In this document: positions 1-13,946 of the stretch, one piece after another
How the letters are laid out: each line of letters opens with the position of its first letter
Position numbering within the stretch: position 1 is the first letter of the stretch
Assembly: GCF_014066305.1 (NCBI RefSeq)
Contig: NW_023501036.1
Coordinates: 1,003,501 to 1,067,500, forward strand
Origin: Letharia columbiana
Taxonomy: Eukaryota > Ascomycota > Lecanoromycetes > Lecanorales > Parmeliaceae
DNA length: 64,000 nt
Reading direction: 5' to 3'
Program-made: the position numbers and the translations under genes
The notes under the pieces: generated by a model
Database searches by the model: none
Told to the model about the DNA's origin: nothing
The model's input: the letters and a program-made list of their open reading frames with translations, nothing else

Positions 1-1485
1 CTTTATATTCTTAATAAATACTATTATATAAATATATATTATATACTTTACTCTATTAATTTTTATTAAAATCTCTTTATTTAGTTTTACTATTTTAGGT
101 TTAATAACTTTAATAATATCTATAAATTCGCTTTTATAAGATTTTAGAGTAAGTAATAAGATATTAACTTTTCTCTTTTTTTTATATTAATTTAATCTCG
201 TAATAATAATATATACTCTAAGAATTAATTTATATATATTTTAATATAATTTAAATATATTTATAAAAATAAAGAGAGGTACGCTAATATAAGAAGACTT
301 AGAGAAACTAAGAAGATAATATTAATTATAAATTAGAAGTTTTAATTTATCGCGATAAAAAGGATAGAGTTATAAAGCGTTTATTAATTTAGTTTAAATA
401 TTATAGATATTTTATATAATAAAGTAGATTTTATAGATAGCTAGCTTTTTATTTAATTTTATATTTAAATCTTTATAATAATAATTATAATATATTCTTA
501 TTTTTAAAAAAATAATTTAATTTTAAATAATATAATAAAATTTATTTTTTAAGAGAAATAATTTTATAGTTATAGATTATAAAGAAATTAAATAATTTTA
601 TTAACTTAATTTAAAGTAAGATAAGAAGTAAAGAGAATTAATAATAAGTTTTATTGTTTTTAGAGAGATTATCGCCTCGATAAAATCTTTCTTAATTTCG
701 AGAACTCTATTAAAATAAAATTTAATATTTATTATAACTAAATAATAGTAGTTAGATTTTTTATAATAATAATAAATTGAATTAAATAAGAGAATTATAA
801 AAGAGTTATTATAATTTCTAATATAATCTTTAAAATATATTTTTATTAATATTATCTATATTATAGAATAATAGAGTTCTATTAATTTATTTATAAAATA
901 AATTATTTTAATATATATCTTTATATGAAAAGTAGTAGATAATAGAATAGTCTTAAAAAGATATAAAGGATTAAAGAAATATATATCTTTTTAATTAATA
1001 TAAAAAATACTCTTAAAATTTTAAATAAATAATTTCTGAAGCGTTATAGCTATCTTTTAACGTTATAATTTAATAAATAATAATTATACTTTAATATATT
1101 TCTTAATAATAAAAATAGATTTTAGTAGGTTTTTTAAAGTCTCTAAATCTTCTAATAGATTAAATATCTTTAATAAACTTTAATAGCTTTATCTACTTAG
1201 TCTAATTATTTAATATTATAATTTAAAAGCTATCATAAAGATTTTTAACTCTATAAAAACTCTTTTATAAGAAATCTTCTTAGAAAGATTAATTATAGAA
1301 GAGCGTTTTAATAATAATAATATACTTATAATCTACTTACGCGAATTATCCTTAAATATTAACTTATTAAAGTTATTCTTAAAATCTTATATTAATATTT
1401 CTAAAGAAGTAGAAATCAAAGGCGAATTTAATAAAAGTAATAAAAAATCTTCTCTATTATTAGATTCATTTTCTTAATCTAATAT
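1..1485. other. RIP-degraded AT-rich DNA, unassigned
   Basis: No open frame, RNA gene or recognisable motif is visible. Base composition and near-absence of CA and TG match the degraded transposons elsewhere in the window, so this is most likely an old repeat whose partner copies lie outside. It does not align by eye with the Copia, LINE or X sequences here. It borders a Copia gag fragment on its right. Confidence 0.5.
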
Positions 1486-1985
1486 AATATTTAAGTTATT
1501 ATTCGATATAGTATTTATTTTTAAAGCTAAAGTTTAATAAGAATTAGAAGATTTATCGCTTTTATTTAGACTTAAATTTTTTATATAATTTATACTATAA
1601 ATAGTATAATTAAAATTATAATATTTTTAAAAATAATAATATTATAAAGTTTAATTTAAATTATATAATTACTCGATTTATTAATATTATAATTAATTTT
1701 ATTAACTTAATTAATATTAAAGTCTATATATTAATTACGTTAATTAATAGATTTTTTATATATAATTTATAAAGCGTTATTACGTTAATTATTATTAATA
1801 AAACTATTAAATATAAAATTTAATAAGAGATTTATATTAATAATTTTCGTATTTATATTTAAATTTATAAATATTATAATTATTATTAAAAAAATTGATA
1901 TAATAATATTAAATATATTATTCTATATCTTAAATTTAAGAAAAAAAATAATAATAGTAATAGAGAAGATTAAAAAATTTATAAA
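1486..1985 (+). pseudogene. Ty1/Copia gag-region fragment (degenerate)
   Basis: This stretch aligns base for base, apart from C/T and G/A changes, with about 26,580-27,060 inside the complete Copia copy at 24,658-31,778, which places it in the gag or early pol part. All frames are full of TAA and TAG stops, as expected when RIP converts CAA, CAG and TGG codons. Homology stops abruptly where long A runs begin at 1,986. The rest of the same element may resume at 9,678, which would make this the 5' part of that truncated copy. About 1 kb of the Copia present in the complete copy is missing between the two parts. Confidence 0.6.
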
Positions 1986-2574
<589 letters not shown>

Positions 2575-5500
2575 TGGTTGCCTAAATATATCTTAATGCT
2601 AAGCTATATTAAGCTATTAGTTACTAGCTTCTATTATAAGTATAATCTATAATATATATTAATAAGAAAAAAGAAAGATAGCGCCCTCGCTATAAGTAAA
2701 GAAACTTATTTCTTTTCTTAATAAAGAACTTTTATAAGATAATTTTAAGCTAAAGAAAGTCGTTTTTTTAGATAAAGCATAAAACTTTCTTCTTTTTTAT
2801 AGTAAGATCTCTACTTCTATAGAAGAAATCTTTTTATAAGAATAGTTTTTCTCGAAAGACGTTTTACTAAGTAAGAAGTCGTATATATGCTATAGTAGTA
2901 GAAGTAATAGAAAGATTTAATAGCGAAGTAGGCGATAATATAGGCGGGCGAAATCGTATTCTTTACGAAAATTATCTTTTATTATAGATTCGAATTTTAG
3001 TAGCTTTTCTAAAAAGTATAATTCTTTTTATAAGGATAATTATCTAGCTTTCTAGTAGTAATAGCTTAATTCCCGATAGTTTTGAAGTTAATAGAGTAAG
3101 TGCTTTCTTAATTGATACTTATTAGCCGATATTTGCGTAGTAAGCTTACTTCTTTTCTCGACGATTTCTTATAAGATTAGTAGAAATTCGGGCGTCGTAT
3201 TCTACTATAAGATTCTTTACTTTTAAGAGAATATATAGTAGATATTAAGTATTATACTTCTTATTACTATTCTTTTAATATATTAGATACTTAATATTTC
3301 TTTTTAATTTCTTATCTATTACTTAGTTTCTTAATTTTAAATAGTAAAAATCTAATAGTAAGATCTAAATCTATCTATTTTTCTTCTTTCTTTACTAGTT
3401 ATAAGCGAATATAATTTTTTATAATAAGAATCTTTAGCTTAATCTAATATAGATTTTAATTAAACTATAAATATTATAGAATAAATATATATAATATTTA
3501 AAAGATTTAGTCGATAGATAAGATTTTCGACTTTCTTTAATATCTTAAATAATTTAACTCTCTAATTAAAAAGTTTAAGATTAATATTAAAAATAAAGTA
3601 GTTATAATATAGCCTTAGATAAATTAATAATTCTCTCGCGAAGATTAATAGCTTTATAATTATTATTATAGCGAGTTTTTATTATAATATTAATAAAAGT
3701 AATAATATTATTAATCTCTTCTTATTTAATAAGATATAGTTAATTAAGATTCTCTAGCGATAAGTCTATAAGTAATCTTAATATATCTTATACTCGAAAT
3801 CTATAAGCGATTTTATTTAATATAAATTTTATTAATATAACTAAGTTATTAAGATATATTTAAAGAAATAAAAATATATTTAATTAGTTATTTATATTAA
3901 TAATAAGATAAAATTATAGAATAATCTCGATAGTCTAATTTATTCTTTTTAATTATTTATTTATCTAAGAGTAATAAATAATCAAAGTTACTATAATAGT
4001 TTCAAGCTTCTTAAAAATAGTTTTTTAGAAAATACTTATAAACTTAATATTATAATCGCTAATTATAATAATAAAAATATTTTAATTATAAGATATTAGA
4101 GTAATAAATAAAGTATTTATCTAATTAATAATAGTTTATTTATTAAATTCTAATATAAAGAAGTTTTCTTTTAGAGAATTTATATATTATAATAAGAAGT
4201 ATATTCTTATCTTCTTAGAAAGAAAGTATAATAATAAAATTTATTATTATAATATAAAATAAAATTAATAATATAGAAATTAAATTAAGCTCGCTATAAG
4301 TAAAATAATATTTAATTTAATTAAGTTAATACTTTAGAATAATACTTTAAATAAATTTAAAGATACTTTAATAAGTCTTTAATATAGATTAATAGCGAGA
4401 TTCTAGTATAAATAATATAAAAATTAATATAGAAACTCTAATTATATATTAGCTAAAAAACTTCTTACTATATAAACTTAGAAATATAAAGTTATTACTT
4501 ATTAACGTAATTAAGCGTAATATTATAAATAAGATTATTATATTTTTAAAAGCGAAGTTTTTTTAATAAGTTAGACTACTTAAGTAAGTTAAGAATCTTA
4601 ATTTATTAAGAATTCTTACTATACGCCTCGATAAGGCGTTTTTTAAAGTTATTATTTATTTCTATTAAAGTTATATAATAGATTAAAATTTCTTTAAGTA
4701 ATATTATTTATTTATTTAGTTCTAGAATACTTTTATAAAGACTTTCTAGTACTACTTACTTTTCTTCGAAATTTATATTTACTTAAAGTCTAAATAATAC
4801 ATTAAAAATAATATTTAATTTATTAGTCTTATAATATATAATAAGATTAAATCTTAATAAGTATTAAGAAGTATAAATTAGTCGAAGATTTAGTTTATTA
4901 ATAAATAATATAAAAAGCGTAGTTTATTAAGCGATCTAAATTATAATAGAGTAATTAATATAAATTACTATTAATAATACTTCTAATACTTTAATTAGAT
5001 ATTTAATTTTATAAATTATTTAAATTATAATAGCGATCTTAAATTTTATAGATTAATAATTATATTTTATAGTATTAATTAATTTATTTAGAAATATTAT
5101 AATCTATATATCTCCTCTAATAAAAATAAAGATTTTCTTTTTTTTTTATATATAATAAATTATAATAAGCAAAATTCTATACTTTAAAAGTATTCAATAT
5201 TAATATATAACTTTTATTTTTAATTAAAGTATATTAGAAAGAAGAGTAAGCGAAAAGTATTCTATAAATTCTAAAAGATAGAAATTTTTTCTTAAGTCGA
5301 TTTATAATATAGCTTTATATAGAAGTTCGCTTATACGTAAATTTAATTAATTATTTTTTAGAAAGTAGCGAATATAATAGCTACTTTAAATTAATCTAAG
5401 AAAGTAATTAATTTAGCTATTATTACTTAAGTAAGAAAAGTCTTATATTTCTATAATAACTAAGTACATTATATATAGCGAGAAATCGAGTTTCTTAGCT

Positions 5501-8500
5501 ATCTTATTAAGTTAAGAAAGATTTTTAAATTATAAAGACTTAATAAAAATCGAAGTATAATAATTATCTTAATCTTTTCTTCTAATATAAATATATTAAG
5601 AGAGTTAACGCGTTATTCTAATAGTATTATAAATAAAAATTCTAGAAAGAATTTTATTAATATTAGAGAAGTATATTTCTCTTATAATAGCTAAAATAGC
5701 TATCGAAGATAAGATTTATACTTTTAAAGAGTTCTATTAAAGATAGATAATATCATTTATAAAAGTATATATAAAAGTATAAAGTAAATATAGTATAGTA
5801 TTCGTCTAATATTATATATATAATGAAGATTTTTTATATCTCTATAAATACTATATTAGATTCTTTCTAATCGCGATAATTAATAATAGTAAATTTATAT
5901 CTATTAGAAAGCTTTATACTAAATTAATAAAATTATATAACTTTATTTATAATAGAAGATATAGATATATTTTATTATTAAAATAATAATATCTAATTAT
6001 AAGAGTAATAAATAGTTATTATCCTCTATTATAGCGTTAAATTCTTAAATATTAATAATAACTCTTTCTTTATAATCTTATAATATATTTTATTAAATTA
6101 TAAAGTAAGACTAGTTATAAAAAGTTAACTATATAAAAAAGCGAAGCTTTTTTTATTATTATAGCTTATCAAAAGTAATATTAATTACTTCTTAATCTTT
6201 ATAATCTAAAAAAATAGACTTTTAATAACTTTACTTTAACGTCTAGCTTTAATAAAATTAATATTTACTATTCTTTAGAAATATCTATAATACTTTCTAA
6301 ATTTATAAAGATATCTTTAAATTCTATTATAATAGAGCTAAAAGTATAATAAGCCTTATTCTTACTATAGATAATTACATTATTTAAAAATATATATTTA
6401 AGATTAAAATCTATTATAATAGTATAATTTATATTAATAGAATTATTTATAATTATAATAATAATAGCTATCTTTAATTAATTTAAAGTATATTATTTAT
6501 AAGCTACTAAGTCTACTAATTTATAAGAAACTTAATAATATTTATTTATAATATACTCTATTATAGTATCTAGCCTTATATTTCTAAAAAGTAAAATTAA
6601 TACTTTTATAGAATTTCTTATTTATATAAAAGTTATAGCGGAATCTATAATATAAATAAAGATATCGCCTTCTTTTTTAAGAAAAGTTAAGAATTTAAAT
6701 TTAAATAGATAATTATAATTATTAGAGAGCGTGCTATAATAGCTAATTAAAATATTTATTATAAAGTTAAATAATAATATAAATATAGACTTTACTTTTA
6801 TAACTCGCTTAATTTAAAAATAAGAGCTTTATTATAGAATAAGTAGAAATCTTAATATTCTAATAATTATTTATAATAGTAGATTATAATTTATAATCTA
6901 ATAGAAACTTATATAATATAAAAATATTTATTTTAATTAATATATTAGTTTTAAGATTATTTATTAAATAAATCTTTATCTATATCTTAATAAGAGTAGC
7001 TTCTTCTATATCTTTTAGATTTTCTAAAAAATATAGATTTATAAGAATATACTTTATAGTATTAATAATTCTATTATTATAGCCTTAAATCGATATAAAA
7101 GATATTTACTTTTAGATTCTTTTTTTAAAATTAAATAAGAAAGCTAGTAAAGTATAATTATCTAGAATAATTAAATATTTAGAATTTAGATAAACTTTGA
7201 TATTAAAAGAATTTAAATTTAGATAAGTATCTATCTTAATATACTAGAAACTATAAAAAGCGATTTTTTATTTATATTTAGGCGATATTAGAATAATAGA
7301 CTTAATAATTTTAAATATAAAAGCTATTTTTATAAGTATAAGTATCTACTTCGATAATATACTTAAAATTCTTAGAATTCTTATTTTCGAAATTCTTAAA
7401 TTTTCTAGAAATCTTATTTTCGAATTTATAATTTTAGTATTACTACTTAAGATAATAAAATAGCTTATTTCTAAATTTAAACTTCTTATAATATCGCTAA
7501 TAAGAGTATTTTAATAGCGATAAGTCGATAAAGTTAACTTTTCGATTTTATACTTTTATAAGATTCGTAAAAGCTAAAGTAATTAATATTTTTATTTTTT
7601 TACTTTTCGAGATTCTTATTATAGTCGTTATAAAAGCTATTAGAATTCTTTAAGTAACTTAAATTCTTATAAAGAATTCTCAAATTTCTTTACTTTATTA
7701 ATTAAGATTTAATAAACTCACTATTTTTATAATTAAAAAGATCTAATAATAGTATTCTAATAGACTTCTTTAGATCGATATAAAATACAACTAAACTAAA
7801 AAGACTAGCGAGAATTATACGCGTTTTATTATTAATATTAATTTAGATTAATAATAATCTAACGCTATATTAATAAAGCTAATAAAGCTAATAATACTTA
7901 TTATATATCTCTTCGAGAATAGCTTTAATAAGTAAAATCGTTACTTTAATAAGCTAATTAATAATTTTAAGATTAATTATAAATTTAATAATTCTACTAA
8001 TTAAGAAAAGCTAAAGATTACTACTATAGTTAATTAAAATTCTAAAAATTAGAGTTTATAGATTAATTAGATATATCTCTTACTTAATTATATTAATTAA
8101 GATTATCTCTATAAGATAGATTTAATATATAAAAAGTATTACTTAAACTAGACTTCGTTATTCTTAAAGCCTTTATTTATTATTAATTCTTTCTTATATT
8201 TATAATTATAAGAAATTAATTTAATATAATTTAAATAGTAGATAAATCTATATTAGACTAAAACTCGATATTAAGATTATTTTAAATAATATTAAGCTAA
8301 TTATATTTATTATCGAATTTTACTATTTTAATAACTTTAATAATAATTATAATATATTTATATAACTTATAATATCTTATAATATTATTAAATATATATT
8401 ATTTTTTAATAATAATAGTTATTTCTGATACTTTAATAAGTCTTAAATCTCTTAAATAAAGTAACACTTTATTTATTAACGTTATTATTATAAATTAATA

Positions 8501-9677
8501 AACGCTTCTTATTATTAATAAGCTAATATATATATTATTTAAGTACTTCGTCTTAAAGATAGATTTATAGATTATTTTATAGTAGCTCTATACTCTTAAC
8601 TCTTATAATATTCTTAATTCTATTAATAAAGATAATAATATCTTAAAAATAGATTTCTTTTTCTAATATACTCTATATCTACTATTATATTAGAAGATTT
8701 ATTATTATAAAAAGAATCTAAAAGAATTCGATATCGCTATTAAGAAAGCGAGGTTTATTACTTTTATTATTTTTATTAATAATATTCTACTCTAATATTT
8801 CTAGATTTTCTAGATTTTCTAATAAATCTAAGCGAGTTAGAAGATTTTAGATTTAAATAATTTCTTATATAGCGATTAATAATATTAATAATAATTACTT
8901 CTATATTAATAACTTAAGAGATCTACTTTAAATTCTTTATCTATTATTCTACTATTACTATAATAATAAATAATCTTATTAATAAAGGTATTTAAGATTT
9001 CTAATAAAAGATATTATAAATCTTCGAACTTAGTAATAAATTAAGAATTACTACTTAAAGATTTAATAGATAAGATATCTATAGCTTAATCTAAAGAGAG
9101 TATATCTTTCTACTTCTAGAGTATTATTAATAGATAGAAAAATCGAAAAGATAACGTTTCTAAGTTATAGATTCTTAAAAGAAATAAAAGTATTATTTTT
9201 AGAGAAGTATAATTAATAACTTAATCTTCTAACTAAGTTTACTAAAAAAGAGAATTAAGTAAAAAAGAATAAGATTATACTTATTAATCTTTTAATAATA
9301 ATAATACTAATCTAGTAGATCTAAAGATATTCTTAATAAGATATTAAATAATTCTTTAAGTAGTTTTATTAATAAGAGAGCTTACTTAATAATCGAAGAT
9401 AATAAAATCTTATAGCTATTAGATCTAAATAATTATATTATAAAAAGCTAGCTTAACGAGTATATATATAGCGAAAGATAAAGAAGCGAAAGATAAAGAA
9501 GTACGAAGATTCTTTATTCTTATATCTTAAAGAAGTATAAGGATTCTTTTTATTTAAGAAGTATAAGAATCCTCGACTTCGAATTAATCTAGTATTAATA
9601 GAGAACTCTATTAATTTCTAGTAGTAAGCTATTATATAATGGCTACTACTACTATATAGATATTACTATTACTATTA
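2575..9677. mobile_element. Unidentified RIP-degraded repeat X, copy 1
   Basis: About 7.1 kb of heavily mutated DNA whose middle part recurs in a second, interrupted copy at 24,115-24,652, 31,784-33,856, 35,665-36,067 and 36,721-36,874. Matching blocks include 3,123 with 24,262, 3,485 with 31,784, 5,590 with 35,665 and 6,060 with 36,730. I could not recognise reverse transcriptase, integrase, transposase or helicase motifs with confidence. Some stretches have few stops, for example the minus strand at about 8,200-8,600. No LTR or terminal inverted repeat was found. It seems to interrupt a Copia element (gag at 1,486-1,985, pol from 9,678). Its length and multiple copies point to a transposon; the class is unknown. 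Confidence 0.5.
9471..9500. repeat. 15-bp direct repeat, two units
   Basis: The unit AGCGAAAGATAAAGA occurs twice in tandem near the right end of repeat X copy 1. It is a local duplication with no visible function. Confidence 0.6.
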
Positions 9678-10578
9678 TAATTTATAAATAAATAGTAATT
9701 TTTCTAAATAATAAAACGCTTTATTTCGCTATATTCTTATTTTTTAATAATAAAAATAATTCTATAATTCTTATAATATTTAAAAATTTTTTCTAAATTA
9801 AATTAAGTATAAAAATTATATTTATATTAGATTTTATAATAATTATAATAATTATAATATATATATCTTTTAATTTATTAAAGAAATTATTTAGAAAGAT
9901 ATTATATCTAATAATCTCTAAATAAATAATAAATTTAAATAATTTAATTAAATAATATAAAATAAGATTAGCGTTATATTTAAAGAGAGTAAATTATTAT
10001 TAAAATATTAATCGAAATTTATATAGATTTCTAATTACTTATATAATCTATAATTAATATTAAAAAAGAATATTATCTCTTATAAGGCCTTTATAAATTA
10101 TTTATCTAATATTTTATATCTTTAAATTATTAAATTAATTAATTTTTATTAAATATATCTATTAAATATTAATTAAATTAAATATAAAAATTACGTCTAT
10201 AAGAGGCGTTTAATTAATTATAAAATTAATTAATTTTATTATATATTAATATTAAATAGTAAAATTTAAATTTATTTAAATAAAATTTAAATTAATAATT
10301 TTTTTCTAGATTTACTCTATTTAAGCTTAATCTCGCTAAAGAAAAAAAGATTAATAATTAAAATCTATTTAAAAATAGAAATAAGCGTTATATAGATATA
10401 TTAGAAAAGACTATATATAAATTATTAATTATCTTTTTAATATTAATTCTAAAAAAGAAAGTCTTAAAAAGAATAAGATAGAAAATATTTATTAAAGTAA
10501 TAATTACTCTAACTAAAGTCGTTAGAAGAGAATTTATTACTATTATATAAATCTCTATTAGGGAAATATCGACGTAAG

Positions 10579-10623
10579 TATCTCCGCCGTAGGCACCTCC
10601 GCCGTAGGTACCGCCGCCGTAGA
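10579..10623 (+). repeat. 15-bp GC-rich minisatellite in Copia pol linker
   Basis: Three tandem 15-bp units share the core CCGCCGTAG and stand out by GC content. In the pol frame they read as Pro-Pro repeats interrupted by TAG, in the usual linker between integrase and reverse transcriptase. The matching place at about 29,005-29,060 in the complete copy is also repetitive but strongly mutated. CCG has no CpA, which explains why the bases survived RIP here. Confidence 0.7.
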
Positions 10624-10959
10624 TATTATCGCAAATATCTCTAGGGGGGATAGAGTCGGAATTACTCGAAACCTTAAGCGAAAATACGCTCGCGGGATCT
10701 ATCTCGATAGTTTTATAAGCCTTAATAAAGTCTATAATTAGATTTATAATTAATTAATAGTCTCCCTTAAAATAGCTTAGATAATATAAAGTTTTTAGAA
10801 TTTATTATAATCTTTCGCTAGATTTATTCGCTCTTTTAATTAAAACTAACGCTCTTAAGCTATTTAAGTCTTAAATCTATTAAAAAATAATAATAAATAA
10901 ATATTAAAAAATAAAATAAAAATTTACTATATAGAAAGAAGTTAACTCTTTTATAATTA

Positions 10960-12260
10960 ATAATATTTAAATCTTAATAAATTTACTTTTAAATATATAT
11001 ATTCTAAATAATAAATAGATTTATAAATTTAAGCGAGGCTTTATAGAGAAAATTATACGATATAAAGTCTAATAAATAATTTATAATTTTAAATAGCGCG
11101 AAAATATAGATTTTAATAAAACTTTTATTTTTATAATTAAGTTTATAAGCTATAAAGCGATCTTTACTTTAATAATAATTTTTAATTAAAAATTAAAATA
11201 AATAAATATTAAAATCGCTTTTCTTTATAATAATATAAAGAAAATTATCTATATAATATAGTTTATAAATTTTAAGATAAATAATATATATAAGATATAT
11301 AAGCTAAAGAAGGCGCTATATAATTTAAAATAATTCTTAAGAATCTAATATAATATTATCTTTATATATTTAAAAGAATTAAACTTTAAACTTATTATAA
11401 TTAATTTCTTAATCTTTATTAATAATATTATAATTATTATAATTTATATAAATAATATTCTTTTAGCTAATTTTAATAAAGTAAAAATTTAAAGTATTAA
11501 AGATAAGTTTAATAATTATTTTAAAATAACTAATTTAAAATTATATATTTATTATCTAAATATAATTATTATTAAAAATTATATTAATTATATTATTTAA
11601 TTTAATTAAATAAAATATATTAAAAAGTTTCTTATTAAATATAGTATATAGAAATTTAAAAATATATCTATTTTTATATTTTAACGAAATCTATTAAAAA
11701 GTAGTTAAGTAAATTTTTCGCTATCTTAAATAAATCGTTAACTACTAATTTATCTTTATAGAAAATTTAAAATTTCTAAATAACTATATCGATATCGATT
11801 AAATCGATGATTAAAATATTTATCGCTTTATTTCTAAATATATATTTAATATTAATAACGAGATTATTAGTTAATTATTAAAGCGATAATTTATTATAAT
11901 ACTTTTAATTTATAAAATTAAATATATTAGTTAAATATAAATTATTAAGAAAATAATTTAATTATATAATTTATTAGATTAGCTTAATTCTAGTAATAAA
12001 TAAGTATAAATAATAATTATTTTTTATAATAATTAAGGCGCTATAGTATTAATTAAAAATCTTTAATTATATATTTATATTAAATATATTAATATTTAAT
12101 ATTATTATATATAGAAATAAGTTATTATTAAAAACGTCGTTTTAAATTATCTTTATTAATTAATAGATAATTAATAATTTTATTAAGACTCTTTATAAGA
12201 ATAAATTTAAGAGTTTTCGTTAATTTATTAAGCTAAAATATTGTTTATAATTATAATTTA
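10960..12260 (+). pseudogene. Copia pol remnant: reverse transcriptase and RNase H
   Basis: Translated across stops, the sequence gives typical Ty1/Copia reverse transcriptase features. There is a lysine/arginine-rich start (YKFKRG), then IDFNKTFIFIIKFISYKAIF, and the catalytic box as Y-I-N-N at 11,445-11,456, where active enzymes have YVDD. RNase H follows, with the family-typical KHIDIQ-like block near 12,085. Frequent TAA/TAG stops and Tyr or Ile replacing expected His, Cys, Thr and Val fit RIP. In life it would be part of a single gag-pol polyprotein copying element RNA inside virus-like particles. It is not functional. Confidence 0.85.
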
Positions 12261-12539
12261 ATAATCTTAATATAAGAGAGTCATCTACTTTAGAAAAGTT
12301 ATTTTATTAGTTTTCGTATTATAAATAATTATCTTAAGTTATCTATCGAGTTATTATATTAGACTTAATACTATATAAACTCGTTATTTTATATTAAAAT
12401 AGCTATTTCTTTAACGCTATTATCGCTATCGTTATTAATTTTTTAAAGCTCTTTTAAAGAATTTATATCTATTTATTATTAACGCCTCGAGTATTATACT
12501 CTTAAATTACTATTATCAGCTATTATTATTAAAAATTAG

Positions 12540-13228
12540 ATATTTAAAACAATCTTCGCGAAGGCCTTATAGCCGGCGATATATAGCTAAGAGGATTTCT
12601 TTTAATTATTTTATTCAATCACTCTCATATATATCCTCCGGCCTCGAATTAATTGATTTTTAATATATATTAGATAACCTAAAAATAAAACTTCCGAAAA
12701 ACCGCTTTTCAATAAAAAGTGGAATTTGAGTTATATTTAAGTAGGGGCTATAGTTTAACATAGTCGTTTTTAAATTTCGACTTTTCACTTTACCAACCCT
12801 GTTTTAGATATCGCGAACTTTAAATCTCGTATTTTTTAATTTTATTCATATGAGAGGGTAGGGGTGTAAGGAGTGTATTTTTTCACGCTAACTATTCGGT
12901 ACTAATTTATCTTGACTATGTTATAATATTAGCCCCTTCGGCTATCGCATAATATGTCGCGTATTATTAAGGCTAGTAATTATCAGCCATTATTAGTCAT
13001 CTATTTTATATATATAAATATTCGTATATCTTATAAATTAATAATTAGTCTTTTAGTTTTAATCAATTTCTAACATATCTAATATCCTACTTTCAACAGA
13101 CTATTCGATACTAATTTACTCTTACTATTCGACGCTAGTCTTATCTTATCTACCCGATTTTAATATCATTAGCATTAAACTTCGTATTTACTAGATTTCG
13201 CTTATAAAAGAATATATATAAAGAGAAG
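12540..13228 (+). other. Copia 3' noncoding tail, weakly RIP-mutated
   Basis: Directly after the RNase H end, CA and TG dinucleotides reappear and GC rises. The tail holds a block conserved between the Copia copies (around 12,600-12,830, containing AAAACCG and the AAAAAGTGGAATTTG string), a G-rich stretch at 12,853-12,875, and a few copies of a 25-bp repeat. A purine-rich segment (AAGAGAAG) precedes the 3' LTR and is the likely second-strand primer site. Confidence 0.65.
12919..13098 (+). mobile_element. Solo LTR of the TRIM element
   Basis: A 180-bp sequence beginning TG and ending CAACA matches the LTRs of the TRIM copies at 16,269 and 37,433. It is flanked by the perfect 5-bp target duplication GACTA (12,914-12,918 and 13,099-13,103). 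It sits inside the 3' tail of a Copia element, so it inserted later. A solo LTR normally forms by recombination between the two LTRs of a full element. It has moderate C-to-T and G-to-A changes against the near-intact copy. Confidence 0.93.
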
Positions 13229-13380
13229 TATTAAAATTTAAATTACGTAACTTTTAGCGTCTTAATAATTACGTAACTGCGTTACGTAATACGCCTTAGC
13301 GCGCCCGTATTAAGTCGCTCTTTTCTTTTATAGAACTCTATAGTTAATATAATAAAGTATTCTATCTTCATATTTTAATA
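13229..13380 (+). repeat. Copia 3' LTR
   Basis: This 152-bp LTR aligns with the LTRs at 14,494, 22,118, 24,658 and 31,627. It starts TATTAAAATT (TGTTGAAATT after RIP) and ends TTTTAATA (from TTTTAACA). It retains the block reading CGCCTTAGCGCGCCCGT. Confidence 0.9.
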
Positions 13381-13944
13381 GAGTATATCTATTCGAAATC
13401 TATTTAAAATCTATTAGACTTCTTAAGTCGCTTTCGAAGTCTATTAATATTATATCTTATATAATAATATCTTTAATTAGATAGTATATTAATACGATAT
13501 TAAATAGAATATATTATTAAAATATAATTTTAAAAGATATATTATTAAATATTATTATATTATTTTTATATATATCTCTATTAATATATAATATAGAATA
13601 AAGAATATATAGTAAATTAATCGAGGTTAAGCGAGTAATAATTTATAATAATAAATTTTATCTTTAAGTTTAGAATAATTAACCTTACTCTTTATTAATA
13701 ATCTATTAATTTATAGTTAATAAAATAACTCTATAAAATACTTTAGATCCCTTATAGCTATCTATTTTAAGAATTAAATTATTAATAATATCGTAAATTA
13801 GATATATCTTTAATAAGAACGTAACATATATAATATATTAATAGAAATTTGAAAAGTGGAAGTCAAATTAATAAGGTATGTTTATCGACTATGTGAGTGT
13901 AGAAGGTTAGCCGAAAATTTTCAAAGTATATACTTCCCCTAAGG
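13381..13944 (-). mobile_element. Fragment of a TA-target inverted-repeat DNA transposon
   Basis: The reverse complement of 13,690-13,944 matches the start of the element at 36,875 onward. Its outer end reads CCTTAGGGGAAGTATATAC on the minus strand and is followed by TA at 13,945-13,946. The same kind of end (CTTA, then GGGAA-like) bounds the MITE at 36,068-36,718. No transposase is recognisable. The other end is missing, apparently lost where the Copia LTR abuts. The last 100 bp or so keep many CA and TG, so this end is less mutated than the interior. Confidence 0.6.
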
Positions 13945-13946
13945 TA

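Larger units (their letters stand above)
9678..13380 (+). mobile_element. Truncated Ty1/Copia retrotransposon with 3' LTR
   Basis: The sequence is colinear with the complete Copia copy at 24,658-31,778 from integrase onward: integrase region, Pro-rich linker, reverse transcriptase, RNase H, 3' noncoding tail and 3' LTR. The 5' LTR and most of gag are absent here; a gag fragment at 1,486-1,985 may be the missing part, separated by repeat X. All coding parts are destroyed by C-to-T type changes. A TRIM solo LTR is inserted in the 3' tail at 12,919-13,098. The five bases after the 3' LTR are GAGTA, but no partner target duplication can be found because the 5' end is lost. Confidence 0.85.
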
